This document shows, piece after piece, positions 1 to 11,626 of a stretch of DNA of 64,000 nt. Below the pieces are notes generated by a model. The model worked only from the letters and a program-made list of their open reading frames with translations. It searched no databases and was not told the origin of the DNA. Made by a program: the position numbers and the translations under genes. Origin of the DNA: Nocardioides sp. URHA0020 (GTDB lineage Bacteria > Actinomycetota > Actinomycetes > Propionibacteriales > Nocardioidaceae); the NCBI RefSeq assembly GCF_000620705.1, contig NZ_KK211172.1:80377-144376 (forward strand), written 5' to 3'. Position 1 is the first letter of the stretch; each line of letters opens with the position of its first letter.

Positions 1-224
1 GCCTTCGCACCTCAACCACCGGAAGCCCGGCGGCCTTCGCACCTCAACCACCGGAAGCCCACCGGCCTTCGCACCTCGACCACCGAGAGCCTGGCGGCCT
101 TCGCACCTCAACCACCGGAAGCCCGGCCGCCTTCGCACCTCAACCACCGGAAGCCCGGCGGCCTTCGCACCTCGACCACCGAGAGCCCGGCCGCCTTCGC
201 ACCTCGACCACCGGAAGCCCGGTG
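1..224. repeat. Seven tandem 32-bp repeats
   Basis: Seven head-to-tail 32-bp units begin at 1, 33, 65, 97, 129, 161 and 193. Each carries CCTTCGCACCTC followed by (A/G)ACCACCG. Units 3 and 6 read GAGAGCC where the others read GGAAGCC, so there are two subtypes. There are no spacers, so it is not a CRISPR array. The reverse complement contains GGTGGTTGAGGTGCGAAGG, the left arm of the 46-bp elements at 34553 and 34758, so the array looks like an amplified half of that element. It may continue beyond the left edge. No gene is seen in it. Confidence 0.9.
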
Positions 225-260
225 GTTGAGGTGCGAGCGCCAGCGAGCCTCGAAACCACC
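221..260. repeat. REP-like hairpin element
   Basis: The element begins GGTGGTTGAGGTGCGA and ends CCTCGAAACCACC, giving GGTGGTT/AACCACC terminal inverted repeats. It is a shortened relative of the 46-bp elements at 34553-34598 and 34758-34803. It touches the last 32-bp unit and ends 28 bp before the next start codon. Confidence 0.75.
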
Positions 261-275
261 CCACGACCGACCGAC

Positions 276-287
276 TACGTTGAGGGG
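276..287 (+). promoter_or_regulatory. Leaderless -10 box (TACGTT)
   Basis: TACGTT at 276-281 is followed by exactly 6 nt and then GTG at 288. This is the actinobacterial leaderless pattern, in which transcription begins at or next to the start codon. It supports 288 as the start over in-frame codons within the repeat. No clear -35 was seen. Confidence 0.5.
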
Positions 288-953
288 GTGAGTGACACGT
301 TGCCGATGTTCCCGTTGAACACGGTGCTGTTCCCTGGGCTCAGCGTGCCGCTCCGGGTCTTCGAGGACCGCTACCGGGCGCTGGTGCACCATCTGCTCCG
401 CGTCGAGGACCCGGCCGAGCGGTCGTTCGGCTCGGTCGGCATCCGCGACGGCTACGAGGTCGGTGACCACGGCGCCCAGTCGCTCTACCGGGTCGGTTGC
501 CGGATGCAGCTGACCGAGGTCGAGAGCAACTCCGACGGCACCTTCGACGTCGTCGCGGTCGGGATGGAGCGCATCGAGCTCCAGCGGCTCGACACCACCG
601 GCAACTTCCCGGTCGGACACGTCGTCGACCGGCCGGACTCCTCGGCCCCGGTGCCCGAGGAGGTCCTGGAGCGCGCCCGCGCGGCGTTCACCGCCTACCG
701 GGTGGCACTGGCCGACCTGCGCAGCGACCCGTACGAGGGGGCGCTCCCCCGCGACCCGACGTACCTCTCGTGGACGCTGGCCGCGGTCGCGCCGCTGCCG
801 ATGTCGGAGCGCCAGTCCCTGCTCGAGGCGGAGGACGCGACCGACCGCCTGATCCTGCTGACCGACCTGCTCCGCACCGAGCTCCAAGCCATGAACGTCA
901 TCCCGTCGCTGCCGGCCACCGAGGTGGCCCGCACGCGGTGGTCGCCGAACTGA
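288..953 (+). CDS. Lon N-terminal (substrate-binding) domain protein
   Basis: A 221-residue protein that matches the N-terminal substrate-binding domain of Lon protease over most of its length, beginning LPMFPLNTVLFPGLSVPLRVFE, a typical Lon-N opening. It has no AAA ATPase or protease domain, so it is a stand-alone Lon-N protein, probably cytosolic, of unknown partner. I place the start at GTG 288 because of the leaderless -10 box 6 nt upstream; an in-frame start at 222 would lie inside the repeat element. The ybaK start follows its stop by 5 nt, suggesting co-transcription. The family call is secure; the function is not known. Confidence 0.85.
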   Translation: MSDTLPMFPLNTVLFPGLSVPLRVFEDRYRALVHHLLRVEDPAERSFGSVGIRDGYEVGDHGAQSLYRVGCRMQLTEVESNSDGTFDVVAVGMERIELQRLDTTGNFPVGHVVDRPDSSAPVPEEVLERARAAFTAYRVALADLRSDPYEGALPRDPTYLSWTLAAVAPLPMSERQSLLEAEDATDRLILLTDLLRTELQAMNVIPSLPATEVARTRWSPN

Positions 954-958
954 GCGCC

Positions 959-1447
959 GTGGCCCAGCAGAAGCCGTCCGGCGGCACTCCCGCGACCGTC
1001 GCGCTCTCGCGAGCGGGCATCGCGTTCACCCTTCACGAGTACCGCCACGACCCGCGCGCCGAGTCCTTCGGGCTCGAGGCGGCCGAGGCGCTCGGCGTCG
1101 AGGTCGGGCGGGTCTTCAAGACGCTGATGTCGGTCGTCGACGGCGTCCTGACGGTCGGCATCGTCCCGGTCTCGGGCCAGCTGAACCTCAAGTCGCTGGC
1201 CCGCGCCGTCGGCGGCAGCAAGGCCGCGATGGCCGACGTGGCCCTGGCCGAGCGGGCGACCGGGTACGTCGCCGGCGGGATCTCGCCGATCGGCCAGAAG
1301 CGGACCCACCCGACCGTGCTGGACAGGAGCGCCTCCGAGCACGCCACGATCTTCGTCTCCGCCGGTCGCCGTGGTCTCGACCTCGAGATCGCACCGGCCG
1401 ACCTGGTGGCCGTGACCCGTGCGACCCTCGCCCCGATCGGCCGCTGA
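959..1447 (+). CDS. ybaK: Cys-tRNA(Pro) deacylase, YbaK type
   Basis: A 162-residue YbaK/EbsC-family protein, which in this family hydrolyses mischarged Cys-tRNA(Pro) in trans. Visible features are the conserved Lys in GRVFKTLM, the stretch VPVSGQLNLKSLARAVGG, and the C-terminal GYVAGGISPIGQKR signature. The length is normal for the family. GTG at 959 is chosen, 5 nt after the Lon-N stop; an in-frame GTG at 938 overlapping that gene is possible. The gene converges on the DUF3352 gene with a 9-bp gap. A second, more divergent YbaK-family protein is at 37291. Confidence 0.88.
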   Translation: MAQQKPSGGTPATVALSRAGIAFTLHEYRHDPRAESFGLEAAEALGVEVGRVFKTLMSVVDGVLTVGIVPVSGQLNLKSLARAVGGSKAAMADVALAERATGYVAGGISPIGQKRTHPTVLDRSASEHATIFVSAGRRGLDLEIAPADLVAVTRATLAPIGR

Positions 1448-1456
1448 GCCGCTGGG

Positions 1457-3109
1457 CTAGTCGGTCGTGATCTTGAGCACCGTGTGGGCCGTGTCGTCGT
1501 CCACCCACGCGCTCATGCCCAGCGCGTCGAGGGGCTCGAGGTTGTCTCGGACCTCGGCGTCATCACCGGCCAGCTCCACCAGCCAGTCGTCGCCCGCGTC
1601 GAAGTCGAGGTAGACGACCGCCGCCGCGTCGTCAGCGTGCTCGACGACCTTGCGGAAGGTGGCGGAGTCGCCCAGGCCGCCGTCCTCCAGGAGCTGCTTG
1701 CGGTAGAGCGGATCGGGCCCGACCGCCACCGCACCACCGTCGGAGTCATGGTCGAGGACGCCGCCGTCGGCGCCGCCCGCTGCGTCCTGGAGGCGGGAGA
1801 GGACGCCCTCGATGCCGTCGGCGTCGCCGACGATCTTGACGCCCACCCCGGTCGCTCCGCCGTCGGACTCCCCGGCCGCGAAGGACGACGGGTCGAACCC
1901 GGCGTCGACCGCGATGGCCATCGAGTCGCCGACGAGGGTCTCCACGTCGTCGGGCAGGTCGAGACCGAGCTCGTCCTCCGCCTGCGCGAGCAGGTCATCG
2001 GCGGACTCGCCCGTCGCCTTCGCGATCTGCTCGACGAGGTCCTTGGCCCAGCCGTCGGCGAAGCTCAGCCCGATGGCCGCCGCGGTGTCGTCGGGCAGCG
2101 TCGAGACCGCCTGCGCGCCGGCGTCGCCGGCGGTGATCGCCCTGCCGGTGGCGGCCGGGTCGGCCGCCACCTCCAGCTCCAGGCCGCCGTCGTCGAAGCG
2201 CACCGTGGCCGCCGCGCCCTTGAAGTCCTTCAGGGCAGCCGTCATGTCGTCGGGGGCCGCGGCCGCCTCGTCGCCGAGGTCGGAGAGCCCGGACAGGTCG
2301 CCGAGACCGGACGACAGCTGGTCCGCCAGCACCGTGCCGGCCTCCGGGGCGGCGTACATCGACACGATGCCGGTGTCACCGGCCGCACCCGTCCACTTCT
2401 GGAAGTCGTCGTCGTCGGCCAGCGAGGAGTCGTCGGCGTCGTCGGCGATGCCGTCGACGACCTGCTGGCTCTCCCCAATGAGTGCCCAGCCGTCCGAGAT
2501 CGCCCAGGCAGCGGCGTCGCTGTCACCGCCGCCGCACTCGAGCAGCTTGGTCAGGCCCTGGTCGGCCTTGTCGTCGTCGGAGACCTGAACCACCACCACC
2601 GGCGCCGGGCCGTCCTTGCCGGTGTCGACGGCCGCCACGGCGAACCGGTCGCCCAGCCAGGGCTCGATGTCGTCGCCGTAGTCGAGGTCCTTGCAGCCGG
2701 ACTCCTGCTGGATCTGCTCGAAGATCCACTCGCGGATGTCGTCGTCGGTGTCGATGCCGACCTCGTCCTTGAAGCCCGGGAACTTCTGCAGGGTCCGCAG
2801 CGCCTCGATCTTCTGACCGCCGTTGGGGTCCAGGTCGATGCTGGCGTAGGCGAGCGTCGAGCCGGGCAGCGCCTCCGCCGGCTGTGCACCGGTCGCGAAG
2901 AACGACCACGCCGCCCAGGCCACGCCACCCACGGCCACGGCCCCGATGGCGCCGCCGATCGCGAGCACCGTCGTACGGCGTCCACCGCGCGAGGAGCCGG
3001 TCGCGGGCAGCGGCGCGCCACCTCGGCTGTCGAGCGTCTCGGGCGCACCAGCGGGCGGCCCGACGGGCGGGCCTGACGGCGGTGGTCCGGGCGGCAGGTC
3101 GTAGGACAC
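1457..3109 (-). CDS. DUF3352 membrane-anchored protein
   Basis: A 550-residue protein with a Pro/Gly-rich cytoplasmic N-terminus (about residues 1-40), one membrane segment near residues 46-68, and a large, very acidic extracellular part matching DUF3352. Runs such as DDADDSSLADDDD are visible. Known members are uncharacterised actinobacterial surface proteins. GTG at 3109 is chosen because GAGG lies 7 nt upstream; a TTG two codons earlier lacks that spacing. It follows the 184-residue membrane protein gene by about 50 bp on the same strand. No enzymatic motif was recognised. Confidence 0.8.
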   Translation of the reverse strand: MSYDLPPGPPPSGPPVGPPAGAPETLDSRGGAPLPATGSSRGGRRTTVLAIGGAIGAVAVGGVAWAAWSFFATGAQPAEALPGSTLAYASIDLDPNGGQKIEALRTLQKFPGFKDEVGIDTDDDIREWIFEQIQQESGCKDLDYGDDIEPWLGDRFAVAAVDTGKDGPAPVVVVQVSDDDKADQGLTKLLECGGGDSDAAAWAISDGWALIGESQQVVDGIADDADDSSLADDDDFQKWTGAAGDTGIVSMYAAPEAGTVLADQLSSGLGDLSGLSDLGDEAAAAPDDMTAALKDFKGAAATVRFDDGGLELEVAADPAATGRAITAGDAGAQAVSTLPDDTAAAIGLSFADGWAKDLVEQIAKATGESADDLLAQAEDELGLDLPDDVETLVGDSMAIAVDAGFDPSSFAAGESDGGATGVGVKIVGDADGIEGVLSRLQDAAGGADGGVLDHDSDGGAVAVGPDPLYRKQLLEDGGLGDSATFRKVVEHADDAAAVVYLDFDAGDDWLVELAGDDAEVRDNLEPLDALGMSAWVDDDTAHTVLKITTD

Positions 3110-3161
3110 CGGCAAACCTCACGATCGGTTCGCCGACCCGTGCCGGCGAGGTGGACGCAGC

Positions 3162-3712
3162 CTACCCAGCAACGCCGACGTCAGTCGGCGACTCCGGGGA
3201 AGTGTGCGGCTGGCCCTCCGACCGGTCCGGACGGGTCCGCGCGGAGAGCCCGACGAACACCACCATCAGGCCGAGCAGCGCTCCGCCGGGATAGGCGATG
3301 AGGGGGCCGTGCCCCGACACCGACAGCTGCATCGGGAGCCGGGTGCCGTCCGCCGCGGTGCGGGCCAGGACCGTGGGGTCGGCCGGACCCAGGGCGGTCC
3401 CGACGACCACCATCAGCCAGGCGCCGAGGACGGATCCGACCAGCACGGCGGCCAGCGTCCCGAGCGGCTGCCGGTCCACGAGCAGGGCCGCGGCCACCCC
3501 GGCCACGAGTCCTGCGACGGTGCCGATCGCGACGTACCACCCGGTCCCGGCGAACTCGTGCTGGAGCCCGATCGCGTCGCCCGCCGTCCACCGGTGGTCC
3601 ACCACGACGCCCATCGTCGGAGTCCAGAGCCACTGCCAGACCGCGCCGGCGAGCGCGCCGAGCGCAGCGAGGGCGACGACGACGAGCACGAGGTGGACCG
3701 CGTCACGGCGCC

Positions 3713-3716
<4 letters not shown>
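3162..3716 (-). CDS. Conserved four-helix membrane protein
   Basis: A 184-residue protein with about four hydrophobic segments (near residues 8-28, 53-74, 82-103 and 145-166) and a polar C-terminal tail. The start ATG at 3716 overlaps the dnaE stop as ATGA, so it is probably translated with dnaE. An in-frame ATG four codons earlier exists, but the overlap favours 3716. I do not recognise the family. The loop between helices 3 and 4 may be extracytoplasmic. Confidence 0.7.
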
Positions 3717-7258
<3,542 letters not shown>

Positions 7259-7344
7259 CGTCGCGGGCCACTCCTCGGCGGTTGTGCGGGCATACGGAAA
7301 AAGGGCCACGATCACGTCGCGACGGCGCCTTGGGGAAGGACGTC

Positions 7345-7350
7345 AGACTA
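7345..7350 (-). promoter_or_regulatory. Candidate dnaE -10 box (TAGTCT)
   Basis: On the minus strand TAGTCT lies about 90 bp upstream of the dnaE ATG in an otherwise empty 190-bp gap (7259-7449). No convincing -35 was found. A 5' leader of roughly 80 nt would result. Confidence 0.3.
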
Positions 7351-7449
7351 CGCGACCGGTGAAGAGGATGGTGGCAGCCACCACCGACAGCCCCGGACGA
7401 GCATCGACGAGCAGCGACGACGGCAGCGGCGCCACGGCGCCGGCGCGCC

Positions 7450-8148
7450 TCAACCGCCGTCGGGAGCCGCGTCGAGGCTCTCGGTGATGATCGTGTGCAC
7501 GATCCGCGACAGCCGGTCGACGCCCAGCGCGGGTGCCCGGACGGCCATCGCCTCCGCGATCGCCCGCTCACGCTCGGGGTCGCGCGACGGGTCGTGCTTG
7601 ATGCCCTGGACCGCGGCGGTGAGCGCGGTACGACGCGCGAGCAGGTCACCCAGCTGGTCGTCGACCTCGTCGATCAGCCGCCGCAGGAAGGCGAGAGGGT
7701 CGCTGCCCGGCCACGCCATCCGGACGTCGGGCGCCCGCTCCTCGTTGGCGGACCCGTCGGTGCGCTCGAGCTCGACCAGGCCGTGGCGGGCGTAGAAGGC
7801 CCGGGCCGGGACGTTGGTCTCGAAGACCCACAGGCAGAACCCGTCGGGACGCTGGGCCTTGACCACGTCGAGCAGCGCCGAGCCGATGCCTCGGCGGGCC
7901 GCCGCGGGCGCGACGTACAGGTCGTCGAGCCAGGTCTGCGTCATCCGGGCATAGCCGACCGGCGCTCCGCCGTCCTCCGCCAGCCAGACCTCGTCCTCCG
8001 CCACCCGCGCGGTGAGCCAGGCGGCGACGTCGCCGTCGGTGTGGACGCTCGGAGGCATCGCAGCGGTACGGCGCGCCGCCAGGTGCACCGCGACCACGGC
8101 CGGGGCGTCCTCCTCGGTCGCCGGCCGCAGGGTCAGCTCAGTCGGCAT
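7450..8148 (-). CDS. GNAT acetyltransferase fused to AroQ chorismate mutase domain
   Basis: A 232-residue two-domain protein. Residues about 5-150 form a GNAT acetyltransferase; the acetyl-CoA loop is AAARRGIGSALL. Residues about 152-225 look like an AroQ-type chorismate mutase: LRRLIDEVDDQLGDLLARR, then a Lys in VQGIK, then an Arg/Glu-rich helix and a final helix ending IVHTIITESL, the three-helix pattern of that fold. Chorismate mutase converts chorismate to prephenate for Phe and Tyr. The ATG at 8148 lies 11 bp inside the upstream pseudouridine synthase gene, implying translational coupling. The acetyl acceptor is unknown, and the mutase call rests on motif reading only. Confidence 0.75.
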   Translation of the reverse strand: MPTELTLRPATEEDAPAVVAVHLAARRTAAMPPSVHTDGDVAAWLTARVAEDEVWLAEDGGAPVGYARMTQTWLDDLYVAPAAARRGIGSALLDVVKAQRPDGFCLWVFETNVPARAFYARHGLVELERTDGSANEERAPDVRMAWPGSDPLAFLRRLIDEVDDQLGDLLARRTALTAAVQGIKHDPSRDPERERAIAEAMAVRAPALGVDRLSRIVHTIITESLDAAPDGG

Positions 8149-9076
8149 CTCGGATCACCGCGAGCGCGTGCTCGAGGTCGGCGGGATAGGTCGACTCGTA
8201 CTCGACGTGCTCGCCGGTGTCCGGGTGCTCGAAGCCGAGGCGCATCGCGTGCAGCCACTGGCGCTCGAGCCCGACGCGCTTGGCCAGCGTCGGGTCGGCG
8301 CCGTACGTCAGGTCGCCGACGCAGGGGTGCTTGAGCGCGGCCATGTGCACCCGGATCTGGTGGGTGCGGCCGGTCTCGAGGTGGACCTCGAGGAGGCTGG
8401 CGAACCGGTGTGCCTCGAGCGTCTCGTAGTGCGTGACGCTGTGCCGGCCGTCGGCCATCACCGCGAACTTCCAGTCGGACTTCGGGTGCCGGCCGATCGG
8501 GGCGTCGATCGTGCCCTCCAACGGGTCGGGGTGGCCCTGGACGAGCGCGTGGTAGACCTTGTCGACCGTGCGGTGCCGGAAGGCGTTCTTGAGCACGGAG
8601 TAGGCGTGCTCGGACTTGCAGATGACCATCACGCCGGAGGTGCCGACGTCGAGCCGCTGCACGATCCCCTGCCGCTCCGAGGCGCCGCTGGTGGAGATCC
8701 GGAAGCCGGCACCCGCGAGGTGCCCGACCACGGTCGGACCGGACCAGCCGGGCGAGGGGTGCACGGCGACCCCGACGGGCTTGTCGATCACCACGATGGC
8801 GTCGTCGTCGTGGATGATCTTGATGCCCTCGACGACCTCGGGGACGACCTCGAGCGGGTCGGTCAGCACCGGGATGCGGACGTCGAGCACCGCACCGGGC
8901 AGCACCCGGTCGCTCTTCGCCACGGCGGCCCCGTCGAGCTCGACGTGGCCGTCGGCGATCAGGTCGGCCGCGCGGGTGCGCGAGAGGCCGAACAGGCGGG
9001 CCATCGCGGCATCGACGCGCTCCCCGGCCATCCCCTCGGGGATGGTCAGGACCCGGTGGTCCGCAGCGCCGCTCAC
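8138..9076 (-). CDS. RluA-family 23S rRNA pseudouridine synthase
   Basis: A 312-residue RluA/RluD-type pseudouridine synthase. An S4 RNA-binding domain lies near residues 15-65 (ERVDAAMARLFGLSRTRAAD). The catalytic motif is QRLDVGTSGVMV, whose Asp is the nucleophile, and it is followed by RTHQIRVHMA. GTG 9076 overlaps the lspA stop as GTGA. The lspA-rluD order is common in bacteria and supports the call; the exact rRNA target cannot be read from sequence. Confidence 0.92.
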   Translation of the reverse strand: MSGAADHRVLTIPEGMAGERVDAAMARLFGLSRTRAADLIADGHVELDGAAVAKSDRVLPGAVLDVRIPVLTDPLEVVPEVVEGIKIIHDDDAIVVIDKPVGVAVHPSPGWSGPTVVGHLAGAGFRISTSGASERQGIVQRLDVGTSGVMVICKSEHAYSVLKNAFRHRTVDKVYHALVQGHPDPLEGTIDAPIGRHPKSDWKFAVMADGRHSVTHYETLEAHRFASLLEVHLETGRTHQIRVHMAALKHPCVGDLTYGADPTLAKRVGLERQWLHAMRLGFEHPDTGEHVEYESTYPADLEHALAVIRDAD

Positions 9077-9654
9077 GGGGCACGCTCCCCGGGATGCTGG
9101 TCGGTGGTGCCGGTGTCGTCCACGCTCTGGTCCTCGGTCTGGTCGGTGGCGCGCGTGCCGTCGAGGCGTACGCCCCGGAAGACCTGGATCACGATCAGGA
9201 CGGCGGCCGCGTTGATGAGCATGTCGGCGACGTTGAACACCGGCCAGTGCGGCAGCATGAAGAAGTCGATGACGTGCCCGCGCAGGGGGTCCGGCTCGCG
9301 CACGAGCCGGTCGGTCAGGTTGCCGGAGACCCCGGCGAGCAGCAGCCCGAGCGCCCACGCCCAGGCGACGCTGCCGAGCCGGCGCGACAGGTAGCAGATC
9401 ACCACGACGGCAGCGATCGCCAGGCCGGTGAAGAGCTGCGTGTAGGCGGTCCCGGTGCTGAACGCCGCACCGGGGTTGCGGACCAGGTGGAGGACCAGCA
9501 GGTCCCCGACGATCTGCACGTCCGGGTGGTCGGTCAGCCGGTCGACGGCGACGATCTTGGAGATGACGTCGACGGCGTACGCCGTGGCTGCGACGAGCGC
9601 GAAGACGACCAGCACCCGACGGCGGTGAACGCGGGGTCGGAGGGCTGGGTTCAC
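9073..9654 (-). CDS. lspA: Lipoprotein signal peptidase II
   Basis: A 193-residue membrane aspartic protease that removes signal peptides from prolipoproteins. Four hydrophobic segments are visible, with the two catalytic-Asp motifs GNLTDRL and FNVADMLI. The C-terminus carries an extra polar tail of about 30 residues rich in Asp, Thr and Gln. The start is uncertain: GTG 9654 gives a normal N-terminus just before the first helix but lacks a clear ribosome-binding site. It lies 14 bp after the DksA-like gene and overlaps the next gene by 4 bp. Confidence 0.93.
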   Translation of the reverse strand: MNPALRPRVHRRRVLVVFALVAATAYAVDVISKIVAVDRLTDHPDVQIVGDLLVLHLVRNPGAAFSTGTAYTQLFTGLAIAAVVVICYLSRRLGSVAWAWALGLLLAGVSGNLTDRLVREPDPLRGHVIDFFMLPHWPVFNVADMLINAAAVLIVIQVFRGVRLDGTRATDQTEDQSVDDTGTTDQHPGERAP

Positions 9655-9668
9655 CTCATGGTCGCCGG

Positions 9669-10628
9669 TCAGCGACGCTCCTCGCGCTGCTTGCATGTCA
9701 TGCACAGTGTGGCACGCGGGAAGGCCATGAGCCGCATCTTGCCGATGGGGTTGCCGCACGACTCGCACACGCCGTACGTGCCATCGTCGATGCGTCCCAG
9801 GGCCCGCTCGATCTGCGCCAGCTTGTCGCGCTCGCTGCTGAGGACCATCAGCTCGTGGTCGCGCTCGAAGCTGCTGGCGCCGACGTCCGCCTGGTCCTGA
9901 CCGGCGCCGTCACCGGAGTCCCTCATCAGCCCGTTGAGCTCGCTGTCGAGTCCCGCGATGATCTCGAGGCTGTGCGTGCTCTGCTCGTGCAGCTCGTCGA
10001 GGACCTCCTTGAGCTCCGCCTTGGTCCAGGCCGCCTCACCGGGCTGCACGACCAGGGAGCTGGCGACCGCCTTCTTCGCGGGCGGCGCCTTCTTGGCCGG
10101 GGCCGCCTTGGTGGCCGGGGCTGCCTTCTTGGCGGGAACTGCCTTCGTCACAGGTGCTGCCTTCTTCACGGGAGCCGTCTTCTTCGTGGGAGCCGGCTTC
10201 GTGGCCGGGGCCGCCTTCTTGACGGTCGCTGCCTTCTTGGCCGAAGGCGCCTTCTTGGTGGGAGCGGCCTTCTTGACGGTCGCTGCCTTCTTCGCCGGAG
10301 CCGCCTTCTTCGCGGGCGCTGCCTTCTTCGCGGGCGCTGCCTTCTTCGCGGGAGCCGCCTTCTTCACCGGAGCCGCCTTCTTCGCGGGCGCCGCCTTCTT
10401 GACCGTCGCCGCCTTCTTCGCGGGCGCCGCCTTCTTCGCCGGGGCCGCCTTCTTGACCGTCGCCGTCTTCTTCCCGGCCGCTGCCTTCTTGACCGGGGCC
10501 GCCTTGGTGGCGGTCGAGGAGGAGCCGGCGGCCGTGGCCGCTGCCTTCGCCGGGGCCCGCCGCGACACCACCTTGCGGGCTGCAGCCTTCGCCGTACCGG
10601 CGATCGACTTCCTGGTGGTGCGTGCCAT
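9669..10628 (-). CDS. DksA/TraR zinc-finger protein with long Lys/Ala-rich tail
   Basis: A 319-residue protein in two parts. Residues about 15-210 are a low-complexity, strongly basic region of AAPAKKA-like repeats, resembling eukaryotic histone H1 and some actinobacterial HU tails. Residues about 215-319 are a DksA/TraR-type domain: a helical hairpin, then the C4 zinc finger CESCGNPI...CMTC. Family members bind RNA polymerase; the basic tail suggests DNA association as well, which is inference. AGGAGG lies 7 nt before ATG 10628. It sits between divIVA and lspA. Confidence 0.88.
   Translation of the reverse strand: MARTTRKSIAGTAKAAARKVVSRRAPAKAAATAAGSSSTATKAAPVKKAAAGKKTATVKKAAPAKKAAPAKKAATVKKAAPAKKAAPVKKAAPAKKAAPAKKAAPAKKAAPAKKAATVKKAAPTKKAPSAKKAATVKKAAPATKPAPTKKTAPVKKAAPVTKAVPAKKAAPATKAAPAKKAPPAKKAVASSLVVQPGEAAWTKAELKEVLDELHEQSTHSLEIIAGLDSELNGLMRDSGDGAGQDQADVGASSFERDHELMVLSSERDKLAQIERALGRIDDGTYGVCESCGNPIGKMRLMAFPRATLCMTCKQREERR
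10066..10515 (-). repeat. Coding tandem repeat (AAPAKK-type)
   Basis: Within the DksA-like gene the plus strand shows runs of GCCTTCTTCGCGGGCG and variants, encoding Lys-Lys-Ala-Ala-Pro-Ala-type hexapeptides many times over. The near-identity of neighbouring units suggests recent expansion, and length variation between strains is likely. Confidence 0.85.
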
Positions 10629-10737
10629 GAGCGGGCCTCCTCGGCCGTTCGGGCGACTGTGGTCCGTGCCACAGTGGGTGCAGGGAGGGTAGCCGTTGAG
10701 CGGCACCCCCTCCAATCCGACGCACCGTGCAACGCAA

Positions 10738-10768
10738 CACCGGCCGACCCCGAAGGGGCCGGCCGGTG
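10738..10768 (-). terminator. Strong hairpin after divIVA
   Basis: CACCGGCC pairs with GGCCGGTG around an inner CCCC-GAA-GGGG stem. It begins 16 bp after the divIVA stop. On the transcript it is followed by a moderately U-rich stretch (TTGCGTTGC). It should end or attenuate the dcw transcript before the DksA-like gene. Confidence 0.7.
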
Positions 10769-10783
10769 CAGTGGAGGGTCAGA

Positions 10784-11533
10784 TCAGGCGTCGTCCTCGC
10801 CGAGGATCGACCGCAGGCGCTTGGGCGCCGGCGCCTCGTCGCCGCTCGGCGCCGGGGTGTCCGAACCGGAGTTGAGCGACTCGAGCTGCTGGGTGAAGTA
10901 GCTCTTGAGCCGGGAGCGGTACTCACGCTCGAACGAGCGGAGGTTCTCGACCTCGCCGTTGAGCTTGTCCCGCTCCTTCTCCAGGTCACCGAACATCTGG
11001 CGACGGCGCTCGGCCGTCTCCGAGTCGAGCATCTGCGCGCGGGTGCGCGCGTCGGCCTCGAGCCGGTCCGCCTTGGTGCGGGACTCGACGTCCAGACGCT
11101 CGGACTTGGTCCGGGCCTCGGCGATGATCTTGTCCGCGTCGTTCTTGGCCTCTTCGACCAGCTCGTCGGCGTTGCGCGTCGCGATCTCGAGCAGGCGAGC
11201 CGCGGCGTTGGACGCCTGCGGGACCGTCTCCACCCGGATCGTCTCGACCGGGCTGGCCACCACGACCGGCGCGGGCGTCGGCTCCGGGGTCGGCTCGGGC
11301 GCGGGCTCCGGCTCGGGCGTCTTCTCGACGACCGGCTGCGGGGCGGCCGGCGCCGGGGCACCGGACTGCGCGGCGGCGAGCTTCGACCTGAGGTCGTCGT
11401 TCTCCTTCGTGAGCCGCGCGAGCTCCCCCTCCACCTCGTCGAGGAACTGATCGACTTCACCCATGTCGTAGCCCTCACGGAGCCGGACGGGAGTAAAGCG
11501 CTTGTTGCTCACGTCCTCAGGCGTCAGCGGCAT
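10784..11533 (-). CDS. divIVA: Polar growth protein DivIVA (Wag31)
   Basis: A 249-residue coiled-coil protein that marks poles and curved membrane and directs polar wall growth in actinobacteria. The N-terminal membrane-binding motif is MPLTPEDVSNKRFTPVRL, followed by GYDMGEVDQFLDEVEGEL. A Pro/Ala/Glu-rich linker (about residues 65-105) and a long coiled coil (about 115-215) follow. ATG 11533 is chosen because homologues start MPLTPEDV; an ATG four codons upstream is possible. A 93-bp gap containing AT-rich DNA separates it from yggT, so it probably has its own promoter; TATTGT at 11575-11580 (minus strand) is a candidate -10. Confidence 0.95.
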   Translation of the reverse strand: MPLTPEDVSNKRFTPVRLREGYDMGEVDQFLDEVEGELARLTKENDDLRSKLAAAQSGAPAPAAPQPVVEKTPEPEPAPEPTPEPTPAPVVVASPVETIRVETVPQASNAAARLLEIATRNADELVEEAKNDADKIIAEARTKSERLDVESRTKADRLEADARTRAQMLDSETAERRRQMFGDLEKERDKLNGEVENLRSFEREYRSRLKSYFTQQLESLNSGSDTPAPSGDEAPAPKRLRSILGEDDA

Positions 11534-11626
11534 GACCTCACCCATTCATTCTCGTCAGAGTTAATGTCCATCGAACAATAGCGCTTGCGACGACCCCGAG
11601 GTCATCCACCACCAGCGCCGGTCAGG

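Noticed and set aside
1..224. CRISPR-like repeat array.
   Set aside because: Units abut with no spacers, and the same sequence occurs as dispersed hairpins; no cas genes are present.
10066..10515. Frameshift or assembly artefact in the Lys/Ala-rich region.
   Set aside because: The frame stays open through all repeats and leads into an intact zinc-finger domain, with a strong ribosome-binding site at the start.
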